Shown: positions 1-12,955 of the stretch, in pieces | Layout: each line of letters opens with the position of its first letter | How positions within the stretch are numbered: the stretch's first letter is position 1 | Assembly (NCBI GenBank): GCA_021234155.1 | Contig: JAJEKV010000038.1 | Coordinates: 2,746,765 to 2,810,764, forward strand | Source of the DNA: Isoetes taiwanensis | Lineage: Eukaryota; Streptophyta; Lycopodiopsida; Isoetales; Isoetaceae | DNA length: 64,000 nt | Direction: 5' to 3' | Position numbers and translations under genes: made by a program | Notes under the pieces: model-generated | Told to the model about the DNA's origin: nothing | Database searches by the model: none | What the model saw: only the letters and a program-made list of their open reading frames with translations

Positions 1-1590
1 TCGTAAAGTTACGTATTGCTGCGTACCAACGAGTAGCTGTTCTGCGCGGTAAGCAACTTCGCGTTAATGTGCATTAAGACACGCGCATATTTTCCAACGC
101 ATTACCATTAACGGGCAATATCTTCCGCGGCCACCATACTGCGGCCATACCCATAGATGCAATTAACGCTATCTTCCAACGCATAATATTCATTAGCCGC
201 GCACATCTACGCTGAACATTCGTATAGTACTATTTCACGTGGGGCAATATTCTACCACTCAAATTTTAAAGGCAAGCTGGCTCCATTACCAATTATCCCA
301 ATACGCCAAAAGGGGATAATTGGAAAACCCTAGCCACCCTTGTCTATATAGGTAAACCTAACTAACCTAATTTTCGATTTTAGAGCCGTAACTGGCTTTT
401 GGCTTCAGCTTCATCGTACTAAAACCGTGGGTGATCCCGTGACTGATCGAATTGCAACCTTAGTTTCTAGATTCGGTGCTGCTTCAAAGCCAGATGGTCG
501 TGAAATTTCAGTCGAGGAGCTCAAGGATCAGATACACCAGGATAATTCAAACCTCGTTTTAGTCATTGAATCAAGAGGGTTTAGCCTATTAGATACGCTC
601 CATAGCAGCCCTAGAACTTAGATACAGATTCTAACTAAAGAACCTAACTCTATGATGTAGATTAGATCTTGTTCTTTTAGTTCTTCCGTGATGGCATGGA
701 TGATGTATCTCTATGAACTCCTTTGTATTGAAGGGGGTAGAGACCTTAAAAGCTTAGAAGTTGATGCCTCCTGTAGAGTATTCTTCTAGCAATAATCGGT
801 GATGCGTACGCTGGTTAACACCTCGGTTGTGTGAAGGGCCGACCGGGCTTCTCTATAAGGAGGTTCATGTTCTCGACTCTGAATCCACCTCCGTGCGTAA
901 AGATCACGGGTCAATCGTGACTAGGTCTAATGGCTTCGGTGCCACCGGCAGGGTAAAGGCATGGCTCCGACACTGCGTGAGGTGGTGAACATGACCTTCC
1001 ATTGAGTTCAAGTCATCATCGCAAGGCCCCAGTCACCTTGAGTCAAAGATTGTGTATCTTCGAGGAGAAATCCCCAACATCTGAATCGAGATGTAACCTG
1101 GTGATAGCCCCGGCTATGCATCCGGCCATGGCCAGTCCTAACATCTTTCAGCCTACTGCAGTGTGCACAGATAAGGATGGAGTGGACAACCCTAGCTATG
1201 TTTTTATGCTACCAAATCCATTGCCATGAATTGCCCGCACGAACTCGAGACTCAAGCTTGTCGTTCCATCCCCCGTATCCGAGCCTTGGGTAGGATTCCA
1301 TGTGATGTACCGATCGTTGTCTATGCAGATATGCGGGAGGACCATCCTTCGGCCGATGGTCATATGATGTTGATGTGTATGGCAATCGACATGTATGTTT
1401 ACGCTCAGCAGCCTAGGTAGGCCCCGAGGGAGATCTGGTGTAATGACCTCTTCCACTCTTCCCCACTGAACTACTGGCTGCGTTATCATGCGGAGGGCCC
1501 CAGATACACCTGAAATGGTATGGGGATGAACTTCCTGTCAGATACCTGCGAGTAACTGTGATAATGGAGTAGGGGACGCTTCACAAGGGT
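1..1590 (+). repeat. Left (5') LTR of the gypsy element
   Basis: It matches 11370-12955 along its length. Shared landmarks are the block 'ccattaccaattatccca' with 'ggggataattgg' near 283 and 11625, 'gattagatcttgttctt' near 660 and 12010, 'gaccttccattgagttc' near 993 and 12358, and 'gaactcgagactcaagcttg' near 1240 and 12626. Similarity fades after about 1590. The alignment needs many one- to five-base gaps and short replaced patches. Small open frames inside it (for example at 427-621) are not protein-like. The true 5' end is probably outside the window. Confidence 0.75.
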
Positions 1591-4060
1591 ATCGTGAGCT
1601 ATGTTCTGGAGACCAAGAGCGTTAATCGCCATGTCCCAAAGAGCACTAACTTGATGATCCTTTTCAACTTCTAAAAAATGAGAAAATTTTTTTCATTTTT
1701 GTAGTTTATGCTGGTTGCAATGTGCTTAAAAAGAATAGAAACGGTAAAAGACTAAAATCGATGACAACATCCGTGAGAGGTTCCTTTAACACGCTGCCGT
1801 GACGATTTCTACATTTTAGAAATCTACCGGCTAACGCGCAGACATCTCACTGACACCAAAAGTTGTAAATTACAAAGAAAATATCTTTGATAATTCTAAA
1901 TTTAAGCCAAGAATTAAGATTTAGCATGTTACATGTTAATTTAATAGGTGGGCCCCACCATGCCCTCACACCGCCGCCAGGACAAAATTTCTCTAGATTC
2001 TAGGAATCGCTGGCTAACGCAGGAGACCTGCTTAACAGGGTGTTTTGATGCCTTAGACAACCAAAAGGTAGTTTAAAAGTTGACCTAAAATTGGCCCTAT
2101 AAATGGGAATCGACTCTCCCATTTTTCCCGCCTCTTCCGAACTTCGCCAGATTGTCATATGATTCCGGCGCTGTAGCTCCAATCGACGAACCGAAATGAT
2201 GGTCTCGCATCGGGCAGATCGGTGAAGGAAGCTCATTGCCGATCCTCCACGGCCCTACTGTTCATAGATTCTTCGAACGCTTCGCTGCCGACGATCTTCG
2301 CCGAGCGCAGGGAATCGTGGTCGACAGATTTACTCATACAGAGATCTTGAGGACGATCGCCGACCGCCATGAGCTTGTGATCCTCAATGAAATTGAACCG
2401 CTAGAGGCGTAAAGCCGCTGAAATGGAGCAACAATTGGGGACGCGCTAACCACGAGTGAACAATCGTGAGGGGAACAGTGAACCCAACCATAGGGCCAAG
2501 AACAACCTCAGATGATCCACCGGCAGAGGAGCAGGTAGGAGAGATGTTGTACCACGAACTCACCCCGAGGAAGAGGTACGACTTAGCACGCCATTCACAA
2601 GCACGAAGTCAAACAATACGGAGCAGAGATCAAAGGATCGTGAAGACAAGACCTTAAGAAGAGGAGGGCTAAGGCCACCAAGTAAGAGGAAGTCAGTGAA
2701 GGTTGGGAAGAGAGCCGGCGGTCCGCCATCAACGAGTCAGGCTTCGAGGGGAGACTACCACTACCGACGATTCGCATCAAGACTCACGCGTTTCCAGCGC
2801 AGACGCGGCAAGCTCTTCAAAGCCCTACAGAGGAAGAGGTGCACGAAAGCGGTGACGCCCAAGAAAGCAAGAGAGGCATGGCTTCCCCACCATTTTGACG
2901 TGGATAGAGTCATACCCCACTGCTAAATGAGTTTCCATGTGGACAGAGACCCCTTAAAGGTCTGCTATCTAAGAGTGTATGTATACCCATCGGCATTACG
3001 GCAGCGCGAGGCCTACAATGCCTATTACCGAGCACAGTATGAGACATTGAAGGCAACTGACGGCGAGCCGCATTAATTCAAAGCCCTCCACCAAACCTAA
3101 GCTCCACTGCTAACTCGTGAAGAAGCTTGAGCAAGAAGAACAGAGGGAAGACGTGGCACTTCAAGGAGATCCGCCACCTTAAGAGTTACTACCCGGATTC
3201 CCAAGGCCGTTCTCCCAGCGTCTGGTCCGCTGTCATTCAAGAATACAACACCATTACGCCGCGACGTAATTTGGTGATGCTGTCGGTTTGCAAGAGGCCG
3301 GCTCCACTTCCTTAGTGAAACATTTTGAAGATTCAACTACCGCGCATCTGGCAGGCACGCTGTAAGAGGTGGTCAAATTCTCATGAGGCAGGATATGTAT
3401 CTTGCGTTTACACATCAAGGAGAACGCCTTTGAACCTTGTAAATGACCGTAAAATTCTGCTAACATAAAGAAAATTTGTGCAAATAAAAGTGTCCAAACC
3501 CTCGCTTAGGATAGGTCAAGATATATCGATTCCTTAGCCTTCGCTTTAATTAAATCGAGTTTGAGCAAAATTAGACGAGCATCTCACACGCCGCTACCAG
3601 ACAGATTTCACATTTTAGAACGGTCAAGAACGCGGTGAGACCATGCCCAAAAATGCCCAAACGTACCTAAATCGACTCAAGTAAGGGGTCAATTTCTAAC
3701 TCGATGAGTTTAGTAGAATTTCGTTCTAGATCACCTAAATTGAGTAATCCTATCTACTAGACCATGTCTCACATCACCGCCGGCCAAAGACAGATTTCTA
3801 CATTTTAGAACAACTCCGCCGGCGCTAACGAGACTCTCGTATCATGTCATCACCAAATGATCTCCCCAAATTGCACAATAGGTTCCCAAGAGCTCTCCTA
3901 GCATGCTCAAATCCTAGAAATAGTCTTAACCAGTAATTGCATCCTTTAATAGATCGTAATCACTCTAATTCCAAGAAAATCTAGGTTATCCAAAATTAGG
4001 TTTTCCCTCTATAAATAAATAAGTCCCCATTTCTCAATTGGTGTACCCTAATCCGCCCCC
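1591..4060 (+). other. Gypsy leader region with a repeated module
   Basis: No coding region is recognisable. A module built around 'tttctacattttagaa', preceded by a CCGCCG-rich stretch, recurs at about 1795-1850, 1965-2030, 3585-3640 and 3770-3835. The copies form two pairs, each about 180-190 bp apart. The remainder (2100-3480) carries short broken frames rich in Arg and Lys (for example 2696-2926) that I cannot assign. Confidence 0.45.
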
Positions 4061-7000
4061 ATCGCTAGGCGACGCCTCTGAGGCGCTCGCGATCCGGCTT
4101 GATACCCCTCCTTGGCTAGATCAATGGTTATCGCCGATGGGCGATGGTACAAATACGCTGCCCATGCTATCGAGGCAGATGTCAATGACATCTTCCAAGT
4201 CTTTGTAGAAAGAAATCGATATCCAAGTTACCGAACGCGAACCCCAAAGATAATATAGGCGTGGTGCTAGCGCATTCTCGTGCTAGGGTAGGACCCCTTG
4301 TTCAAGTCCCCCTTGCATAGGATATTTCGCTCCTCGCCCATCCCTTCTTCAGTACCAGCGATGTCCCCAACATCGCCAAGTACTTCGACCAACAAGGCGC
4401 CAGGCTAAGCTACCTCGCCGACTGCTACGGTCCTCGACAAACTAACGTGACTATATCTTTCAGATTAATCACGCTTCCAGCATCTTCTTATCCTAATCAC
4501 AGAACCCGATGGGTAACCTCTATCCCTCCGATGGAGGTAGACCCCATAGGGCCGAAAGCAGAAGGAAGGCAACGTCACGCGAAAGATCAACAAGAACAAA
4601 GAAGCAAGAGAGGATTTAAGAAGAGGCCTGACGACGAAGGATACACGAGCTCTCGACTCTGGACCTAAGAACGGGCTTCAAGGAGAGTTGTGGTGAGCTG
4701 ATCAATTTCAGCAGAATGAGGGCATCGAAGTTGTTTCACTGGGCTAGGCATCACAAGCTCAGCTCCTATCATTTATCGACGAGGAGGATTCCATCTCGCC
4801 GACATCCGTGAACTCCTCCCCGGTCAGGGAGGGAGCCTGTGTTGATTAACTACTCCACTACCGCTAGATCGACCTCGGACGACTTCATCGCCCACCGGAG
4901 CATCAGACTTCCTCGCCCAAGTGAGGGAGTCCGACACCTACAATGGGACGCACCTCCTACATCCAGGCCTACAGCTGAAGATCGGCAATTGATGACCAGC
5001 TGAGTCGCCACCGCAGGAGGAGTTCCTCGCCCAAGAGCAGATGGGGATCCGTGGAAGACCACGAGTATCCTAATGCCGGTCCTTCAATATCACCTTGCCA
5101 AAAGGAGAAGGAATCGACTCCTCGTGAGGCCCGACCGCGACAATTGAAGACTGGCTGTGAGCTCACCGGCGCAGAGGTCGACGAAAGTACCGGGCGCACT
5201 GCGAGCCGGAGGCCAAACAAGCCGCAGAAGCTTCGGCGACACACAACGCATTGTGTCGCTTCGTAATTACTTATCACATGGATGTAGAGAATAGCTGCAC
5301 TAACCGCAGTTCACCCGTGAGGCTAAGAAGGAGGTTTATGTTGATTGCACTCTCAAAGTTTCAGCAGCATGCTCGGAATAGGGCAAAGAATGTCGATTAT
5401 GTCGTTTTAGCCGGGTAGGCAATGGCACCGACCTTCTTCGATTCTCGCCATCCCCCAATCAACACGTCAGGAGATTATGGATCACCAGCATCCAATCAGC
5501 AGGTAGAAGACCCGGTGAGAGCATCCGGTGGAGGCCTCGCCAAATAGTTGACTTCCACGAACTTGGGTCACCTTCCCAGACGTCAAGTTAAGAAGTTTTG
5601 AAGATAAACCGCCTACCTACATCATAAAGACTAGTTGTGACTTCTTTGATCCGAGACCTTTTGGTGACTTAAAATATTAGTATGATATATAAATACAATT
5701 TCATAGACTTTAATGTTTATTGATGTATGTTGCCCCACAATTATACTCAACAAACATAAACAATGCAAGAGAACAAATGGAATCCAACTATATAGCTATT
5801 AACTACTCTAGGATGCAGCTAGAGGGCTAAGCTAGGGAACGGCTAACCGAGACCTTATAGAAGAGCAAACCCCCGCCTGCATCAATTCTAAGAAGGAACC
5901 TATTTGAAGATAGGGAACTCCAGACCCCAGAGGCGTGGAGATAGCCCGATAAGGACGGATTCGAGCGATAAAGGCATTACCGTCCGCGGTAAGCAGGAGT
6001 AGGTCTTCAAGTAAGGTCGCTCGTCGCTAGCATCAGCTCGAGGAAGGAAGGGACAAGAAGAGATGAGGTTGAGATCCCAACCGACCTTCTTCCACTCAAG
6101 TTCACCGACCACCTCCGAGGAAGAGGGGAAGAGCAGTTCGGGGAGCCAACAGAGGGAAGGCGTGAGGAACACCCCGAGGGATCTGACAGTTGATACCGGC
6201 CCGACTACTTAAGAAGGTAGATTCCGCATCGTAATGTATGGAAGGCCCTGAATCGAACAGCTCGTGGAGAACAGTCGATTGAAGCAGAGGCATGGCTGGA
6301 CTAAATGAGCGAAATGCTATGGTATTGCATGATAAGGACAAAGGCGAAATAAACGCAACTTGAAAGGAGCCGCCGATTTGGTGGTGGATATGCAAAGGCA
6401 CACGGCTACAGGATGCTTGTAAGTTCAGAAAGTTTGTTAAAGCTTTCAGCCATTACGCTCCAAGGGAACATAAGTCCAGCATGACGTTAGGTTTTACCCT
6501 GGGTTGCAGCCAGCAACAACCGCCGTAACATATGAGGAATCTATGAGGCTAAGGTCAGATGTGTCAAGTTGGGAGAGAAGCTTAGAAAGTTGCGCCCAGG
6601 CCGAATGAGGAGATCCCAAGCTTGTGAGAGCAATAAACCCAGGACAAAAGATCGTAAGCAGAATCCAAGGCTATAAGTTTCAGGTGGCCGACCTTCGGAC
6701 AGCGGCACAAGGCCAGTGCGATTTCCTGTAGAGAAAGGTAAGGCGAAGTTATAGCCCCAGTACAGCCACCAGTCCAGCTAGAACACAATATGGTGGGAAC
6801 CAGGGGAAGTACAGGAGAATAGTTGCATCCTTCTGCCGGTCAAGCAGAGGAGGTCAAACTACTTCCAAAGCAAGCAGAACTCTTTGCAAGTAATGCTCAA
6901 GAGAAGAGGCAGAGTGCATAGAAAAGCAATGCCTTCGTGCATTTCAACGTACATAGGACAGCAAACCGGCCTCTACGCCATGAGTGCAGCTCTAGCTTTA

Positions 7001-7140
7001 TTAGAGATTGGGAAGCCCCGCTCTGACGCACGACGGGCGAAGAGGCCCGCGACTATATTCAGGTGCGAGTGTCATATCTTGCCGCAATAGACAGCAGTGT
7101 AAGCAGCAGAGCCGATAAGGTGGTCAACAAGAGAGAGCGC
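4061..7140 (+). other. Presumed gag region of the gypsy element, not recognisable
   Basis: By position this should hold gag, because it lies between the leader and the protease. Frames are short and interrupted, and I could not find a convincing CCHC zinc knuckle. A tRNA-like patch sits at about 4248-4312. The assignment rests on position alone. Confidence 0.3.
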
Positions 7141-7260
7141 GGCTGCTGTTATCTTCATAGTCTTGATAGATCAGAAGCAGCCACAATTTTGCATCCCCGT
7201 AATGGTTCTATGTTGAAGTTGAAGTCACAAAGTCAAACCAAGACCCGCGAGCTAGCAAGT
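7140..7260 (+). pseudogene. Retroviral-type aspartic protease remnant (gypsy)
   Basis: Around 7160-7200 the + strand, read across a frameshift, gives a string close to L-I-D-S-G-x-x-H-N-F-A-S-P, the usual active-site neighbourhood of plant gypsy proteases (D-S/T-G core). The next 30 bases read like the loop that follows it. In the literal frame the core appears as L-D-R-S-E-A-A, so Asp-Ser-Gly is not intact as printed. It lies directly upstream of the RT remnant, as expected. It is short and degenerate, hence moderate confidence. Confidence 0.4.
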
Positions 7261-7749
7261 GGTGCAAGAAGGCGTATCTACGTGGGCAAGAGAATTCAAC
7301 TGACATCGACTCTGCCGTGTGGATTAATATCCGTGATAGAGCAGTAAGTAATGGCATTGGAAAGCATGACTTAATTATGAATGGAGCACCTTTACAAAGA
7401 GGCCATTATCGACCGTGGGAGCGAAGGTGACCTTCCCACCACTCCGCGCGAAGATCATTGAGACAACAAAAATCTAGTTGTTCCATCATGCTGCATGTCT
7501 TCTAAACGGCCGCTCAAGGCATCAAGAGGAGCAAGTGGCATACATCTCAAGCTTGAGATTAGTGGTTTTAACTGTATGAAGCAAAGAAGACAACGGGCCG
7601 CCAGTTAAGTTGTAATAAGTAGCTCAGCCTTAATCAATTAGGTTCCATGATCTTCGTGATGGAGATCAAGGCCCTCTTAGAGTCATGCTAGATAAGACTG
7701 CAACTAAAGAACAAAAGCCAACAAGCAAGGTTCATGAAATTTGGCAACA

Positions 7750-8260
7750 CAGAGTTGCCTGAGCTGAAGAAGCAGCTAGGTGAGCCGCTTCGACCTAGGC
7801 TTCATTAGACCTATGTTCGCCGCTTGGAGCCCATTCTTTGGTCAAGAAGAAGGATGGATCTTTGAGAATGCATGCATCATAGACGCTTGAATAAGCACAC
7901 CATTAAGAACAAGCATAGCGCCCGCAAGACGATTACTTAGATGATCAGCCCAAGGTAAAAAGATCTTCTCCAAAATCAATTTAAGGTCGCTATCATCGTG
8001 ATCGATAAAGGAAGAAGACATCCAAGATCGCCTTCGTAACGCAGACGGGCATTATGAGTTCACGCGAATGCCTTCGCTTATCAATGCTCTCGCAACGCTC
8101 ATGAGCGAGGCTCATGAATCCATATCTTCGTGAGTTCCGACACCTTTGTGATTACTTTCTTTGACGACATTTTGCATAGCGTATCCTCTTTGAAGAGCAT
8201 CGCGACAACACTTGGAGAAGAGTGCTGTGAGAAGTTGAAGAGGCACCGCCAATGCCAAGT
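7750..8260 (+). pseudogene. Gypsy reverse transcriptase remnant
   Basis: Pieces in alternating frames match the RT order of plant Ty3/gypsy. First comes the entry segment (P-E-L-K-K-Q-L-G near 7757), then the K-K-K-D-G-S-L-R-M stretch near 7846. Next is a segment like K-I-F-S-K-I-N-L-R-S near 7950-7985, then an F-V-T-Q / Y-E-F-T-R-M-P run near 8030-8075. Last is the catalytic block around 8150-8180, reading F-F-D-D-I-L with both aspartates. Frameshifts occur every 30-60 bases, so no enzyme is encoded. RNase H follows directly. Confidence 0.75.
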
Positions 8261-8369
8261 TGTCGGCGCTACCGCATCGTAAAGGTGAGCATCTAGGTCA
8301 TGTGATCTCAACAGAAGGCATCTCAACGTAATTTCCGCGAAGATTGAGGCCGCCATTCAAAGGGTCGGC

Positions 8370-8930
8370 TCTTAAGAATGTGCATGAAGTTGGTTTCTAC
8401 TTGTGGTGTACTCACAGAAGTTCGAAGAACTTTAAAGATAGTAGCCCGCTAACACTGGACAAGGGCGTAGAAGGCGAAAGATTGCAGAGCATTGGCACAA
8501 GAAAGCCCAAAAGGGTTTTGAACCGCTGAAGGAAGCTTTAACAACAAAATTTCGCCTTTAACTTTAATTCCCGAGAAAGATAAGCCAGAGCATCGATGCG
8601 AAGATAGCCACAAAAAGTAGCTGGCTTATGCAAGAAGAGCTGCAGTAGTAGCTGATGATTCCGTGAAGATGAACGACGCCGGCATCGCCACCAACGATGA
8701 TCGAGTTTATGTTGTCGGGCATTAAAAATATGGAGGCACATTCTTTGGGAAGGAAGTTCCAATTGATACCCACCATCGAGCCTCCACATATTCACGCAAC
8801 TACACCTTAATCTCGAGGTACGAGGTGGATGGAGTTCCTCGAAGAATATGACTTTGATATGGGGCCCACAGTTTGGAAGCCTAATGTGGTAGCGATAGCG
8901 CTTCAAGGCATCCCCCGATTAACCAGAGTG
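8370..8930 (+). pseudogene. Gypsy RNase H / connection region remnant
   Basis: Downstream of RT, a typical tether is visible near 8380-8540: a Y-Y-R-R-F-like stretch, then a piece ending G-F-E-P-L-K-E-A-L-T. Near 8825-8890 the + strand reads R-W-M-E-F-L-E-E-Y-D-F-D, the standard end of gypsy RNase H, followed by P-N-V-V-A. Minus-strand open frames at 8538-8906 are shadows. The region is broken by frameshifts and stops. Confidence 0.65.
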
Positions 8931-9159
8931 TATCGGTAGAATGCACTTCGACGCCTCCAATTTGGTAAAAGATTGAAGAGTCTTGCCAACGGACGCGGAT
9001 TAAGGAGGTATGGGCAAGTTTTCTAAGGAGGCTAGAAATCGTGATAAAGAGCCGAGGCTCTTCAGCGCATTATAAGCATGAAGGCAACTATAACATAAGA
9101 ACAAGTTGTGCTGCATCTTCGAATCATCGTGTAAGGAAGTTGATCCTCCACTTCCACAC

Positions 9160-9790
9160 GCTATCAATGTAAAATTTCAATAGCCGGGCCATGCGATTCA
9201 TGAAAACATATTTCAAAGTGCGCAAGAGCTATTATTGGCCAGAATGAAGAAGCAAATAGCTCACATCATGGAATGTCATTATGCCGCCAGACGGCATGAG
9301 CAGCTTCAATTCCAGAGGCATTAGAGCCATTAGCTGCAAGCAACGCTATGGAGGTAATCAAAGATGATTTCACCACAGACTCCTGCTATGACGTAGAGGC
9401 AAGGATGTTTAATGGTAGTGGCCTACGTTGTCGAAGATGGCACATTTTGTGCCTTGCGTAACCACGATACGTTCCATGGATACGCGAAAGCCTTTCAATC
9501 AAAGAGATCTTCGTGACTTCATGGCATGCCAAGGGAGATCATTCCATGATCCGTTCATGAGCCTTTTGGCAAGACCCTTATGACGCATCCGCATCTAAGC
9601 TATCCATGAGTTAACGCATATCATCCCTCGCATCTGGATGGCCGCATCTTTGTTTTACCCTCCAACGATTTTAGAGACATGCTACTTAAACTATGTCCGA
9701 ATAAGCAAGGGTATGTGGAAGACCATTCACTTGCGGGAATTTGCATACAATAGCAATTCGCTGTAATCATCCCAAATGTCGCCGCTTATG
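9160..9790 (+). pseudogene. Gypsy integrase remnant
   Basis: The zinc-binding neighbourhood is visible near 9205-9290: K-T-Y-F-K-V-R-K-S-Y-Y-W in one frame, then M-K-K-Q-I-A-H-I-M-E-C-H-Y in another. The catalytic core follows. D-F is near 9365-9400, K-M-A-H-F-V-P-C near 9432-9460, L-H-G-M-P-R-E-I near 9508-9545, and S-T-A-Y-H-P near 9605-9640. Y-V-R-I-S-K-G-M-W-K-T and E-F-A-Y-N-S-N lie near 9680-9760. Each block is clear, but neighbouring blocks lie in different frames. Confidence 0.75.
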
Positions 9791-9859
9791 ATCAATTACG
9801 CTATCGCTGTTTAACTCCGCATTAATTTTGGCACAACCCTCGTCAAAGTGAAGTTTCGC

Positions 9860-10360
9860 TAGCCAGATAAGTTGGCCGCATGCGCCAGCCTGTAGAGGAA
9901 GTTCGTATTATTCAGCAAGAAGAAGTCGCCAAAAGAGTATCACACAAGCATCAACAGTAAGAGAGTTCCAAAGTTGGAGATGATGTTTGCCCAAGATTAA
10001 GGCGAAGCGTGCTGGTCAGATCTGCAATTGCAAGAAGTTTGTCTACGTGGGTCGGACCTTCGAATAGTCGGTGAAACCAGGCAATCAAGCTTCCGCTAAG
10101 CTATAGGACTTGCTGACACCTAAAGATTCATATGTCTTCCACGAGTTTGCCGAAGAGGCATACCCCAAATCCATCGGTTTAATTCAACGTACCGCTGGAA
10201 ATGATCGAGGAACACCGTGGAAATAGTTCCGCACTGATTCTTGATAAAGCTTTCAAGAAAACGAGATCGTAATCTCCGCAAAGATTTGGTCAAGGGAAAC
10301 ACTTACCGTTGAAGACTAATGCGGTACTTTAAGAAAGATTTAGTAAAGCAAGCATCTACG
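9860..10360 (+). pseudogene. Integrase C-terminus with chromodomain-like tail
   Basis: A run near 9880-9940 reads R-Q-P-V-E-E-V-R-I-I-Q. Near 10130-10180 comes F-H-V-S-like sequence, the usual end of the gypsy integrase. Near 10240-10320 a segment such as A-F-K-K-T-R-S-R-N-L-R-K precedes L-V-K. This resembles the chromodomain entry (V-K-W) of plant chromoviruses, but the aromatic cage cannot be read because of frameshifts. The chromovirus label is therefore an inference. Confidence 0.4.
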
Positions 10361-11369
10361 CTTTATGGAGCAATGGGACGCCAAGGTCATCTCCTCAAGA
10401 AATCGCTCGCATGTTGATTTGTGTAGGTTAATTCTGTATAGTTAAGATTAATTCCACGCGATGCCACCTACTTTAGTATGGGTTTACGCTGTCACCGGCG
10501 ATGGGACCACTCACGGATCTCTAGGCGCAGTAACGTCAATGCAGGCGATGACCACAAGCTCGGGCTACAGTGGAAGGTAGATTAGAAAGCTCCATTGGTC
10601 TCACTATGACTTTAATCTCGAGAGAGAGGAGGTCAATGGTGGAATGCATTGATAGAAAAAGCACCTTTTAGCCCCATATATGCTTTGATAGAGGAATTTA
10701 TCCTCATGCCCCCACGCAGAAGTTGATATCCTCCATCACCGGCAACTAGAGGTGTAGGCATGAGCGCATATAGCATGTAGGTGCTGCTCACGCGTCATAC
10801 GGAAGATTCACCCTTCCTTACCGAGATTAGCCATGCATCCATGTAGATAGGTGGTGGTCGTACCATATAACCAAAAATTTTAATGACACCAAATGGTACT
10901 AACGGTCGACCACAGTGCCGCGAAAGCCCGAGGGCAAGGGAGGTCGAAGTTGATGAAGACTTTGCAACACAAATTTTGTTGGAATGTGTTGCAAGGAATC
11001 AAGGGTACTCTAACGTTAATTTTAAATTTTGATAAACTTAATCGTAATGTTATGAAGTTTGGAGTAATCATTAGTAATGTCGGAATTGATAAGTTATTTC
11101 ATAATATAATGATGTAATAGTGTGATAAAAAGTATTAACTAAGGTAATCGTGAATAAATGTGTAAGTATTATGTTAGGGTATATCGCATTTTACCCAAAG
11201 CTGATCAGCAGGTTAATAGAAGATCCCGCTGCGGGAGAAACTTTCACGATGCCGCCGACGATCATTTCAGGAGAATGTGACGCTCCAAAGACGATAATGC
11301 CCCGTGACGAGTATTGTAATCGCTTTCACGTCAATGCCGCATTGACGCACCCTCGATTGACGCACGCCA
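10361..11369 (+). other. 3' untranslated part of the gypsy element
   Basis: I see no gene between the integrase tail and the right LTR. The stretch 10890-11150 is AT-rich. Open frames at 10880-11117 on both strands overlap and resemble nothing known to me. A polypurine tract next to the LTR was not found with certainty. Confidence 0.4.
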
Positions 11370-12955
11370 AACGATAGCCAAGTGGGTAGTCTCAGGGGCA
11401 ACTTGCTAAGAATGCATTAGTACACACGTGCACATTTTCCAATGTACACATTACCGTGGGCATCTTTCCATGTACACTTGATGACAAGTGGGCCATACCC
11501 ATAGGTGCACTCACGTGCACATTTTCCACGTACAATATTCATTGTTGTGCACACATTTCCATGTGAGACATTTGTGCACACATTTGCTGTGGGCAATATT
11601 TTACTACCTGTAGTCTCCCCAGAAGCCCATTACCAATTATCCCACACGCCAAAGGGGATAATTGGAAACCCAGCCACCCCTTTGTTCATATAGGTGGGAA
11701 ACCCTAACTAACCTAATTTTCATTTTTAGGTTTTTCCGAACTGCTTTTATCGCCACCATAGGAAACCCATCCCGTGACTCGACCGAGAATTTGCAAACTT
11801 AGTTTCTAGATTCGAAATGCTTTCACAGATGGTCGAAAGCTCAAAGTCGAGGGAGCTCTCTCAAGGACGTATTTGGTTAATTAGATAGTCTAAACCCCTG
11901 CTTTTTAGTCATTGGAATCAAGAGATGAATATTAGATTGCCCATAGCAGCCCTCTAGAACTTCTGAGATAGTGATTCTAACTAAAAAGAACTCCAACTCT
12001 ATGATGTAGATTAGATCTTGTTCTTAGTTCTTCTCTGCGGGATGCATATGGATGATGTATCTCTATGAACCCTTTGTATCAAATGGGGTAGAGACCTAAA
12101 GGCAAAAGTTTCAGGAGTTGATGCCCTAGAGTAGCCTCTTCTAGCACACTGTAGAGCGCGTCTGCGGTACAAGAGCTACACCCTGTTGTGGGTGAAGGCC
12201 CGAACGGGCTTATAAGGAGAGGTTCATGTTCTCGACTTCGGAATCCACCCCCTTCCGTGTGTAAAGACCGCCGGGGTCAATGCGGACTAGGTCTAATGGC
12301 TTCGTTACCGCTGCGGTGGGCAAGGGCATGGGCTCTACACCGTGAGGTGGTGAATATGACCTTCCATTGAGTTCGCTCTAATACCGCAAAGGCCCTCTAG
12401 TCACCTTGAGTCAAAGATTGTAGACCGGAGGAGAACTCACTCCGTCTCCATCTGAATCGGGAGATAAAATCCGCAGATATAGCCCCCTGGCTATGCATCC
12501 TACGCCATACAACCTAACACTTTTCAAATTTTACCGCAAAGTGTGCATCAGAGGGGCGATGGAGTGGACAACTTAGGCTATAAATTTTATGCTGTACCAA
12601 CTATTGCCATGAATTTGCTCAATGAACTCGAGACTCAAGCTTGTCGCCCATCCCTCGTTCGAGCCTTGCAGGATTCTATGTGATAGCCGACGTTGTTCGC
12701 GCAGATATGTGGAGGACCATCCTTCGCGATGGTCATCATATGATGTTGATGTATAAAGCACGACATACATGTTTACGCCCAAGTACCAGGTAGGTCTCCC
12801 GAGGGAGATTGGTGTAATGACCTTCACTTTTCCTTAATCGGAACCCGCGATACAGGTCGTTACGTAGTGGCCTCGTGATAAGACGAGTCGGGCGGGGATG
12901 AACTCTCGGTTGTATACCTGCGAGTGCACCGATAATGAAATAGGATCGCCACAAC
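11370..12955 (+). repeat. Right (3') LTR of the gypsy element
   Basis: This is the direct copy of 1-1590. It is slightly better preserved at its left end, where a GTGCACA/TGTGCAC-rich stretch (11430-11600) is readable. The corresponding part of the left copy (60-245) shows unrelated CG-rich triplets. It ends in a shared 'gatacctgcgag'-like block near 12917. Confidence 0.75.

Noticed and set aside
4248-4312. Functional tRNA gene
   Set aside because: No acceptor stem or D arm could be formed; kept only as a weak observation.
8538-8906. 122-codon minus-strand frame
   Set aside because: It is the antisense of the gypsy RNase H region, whose + strand shows clear family motifs.
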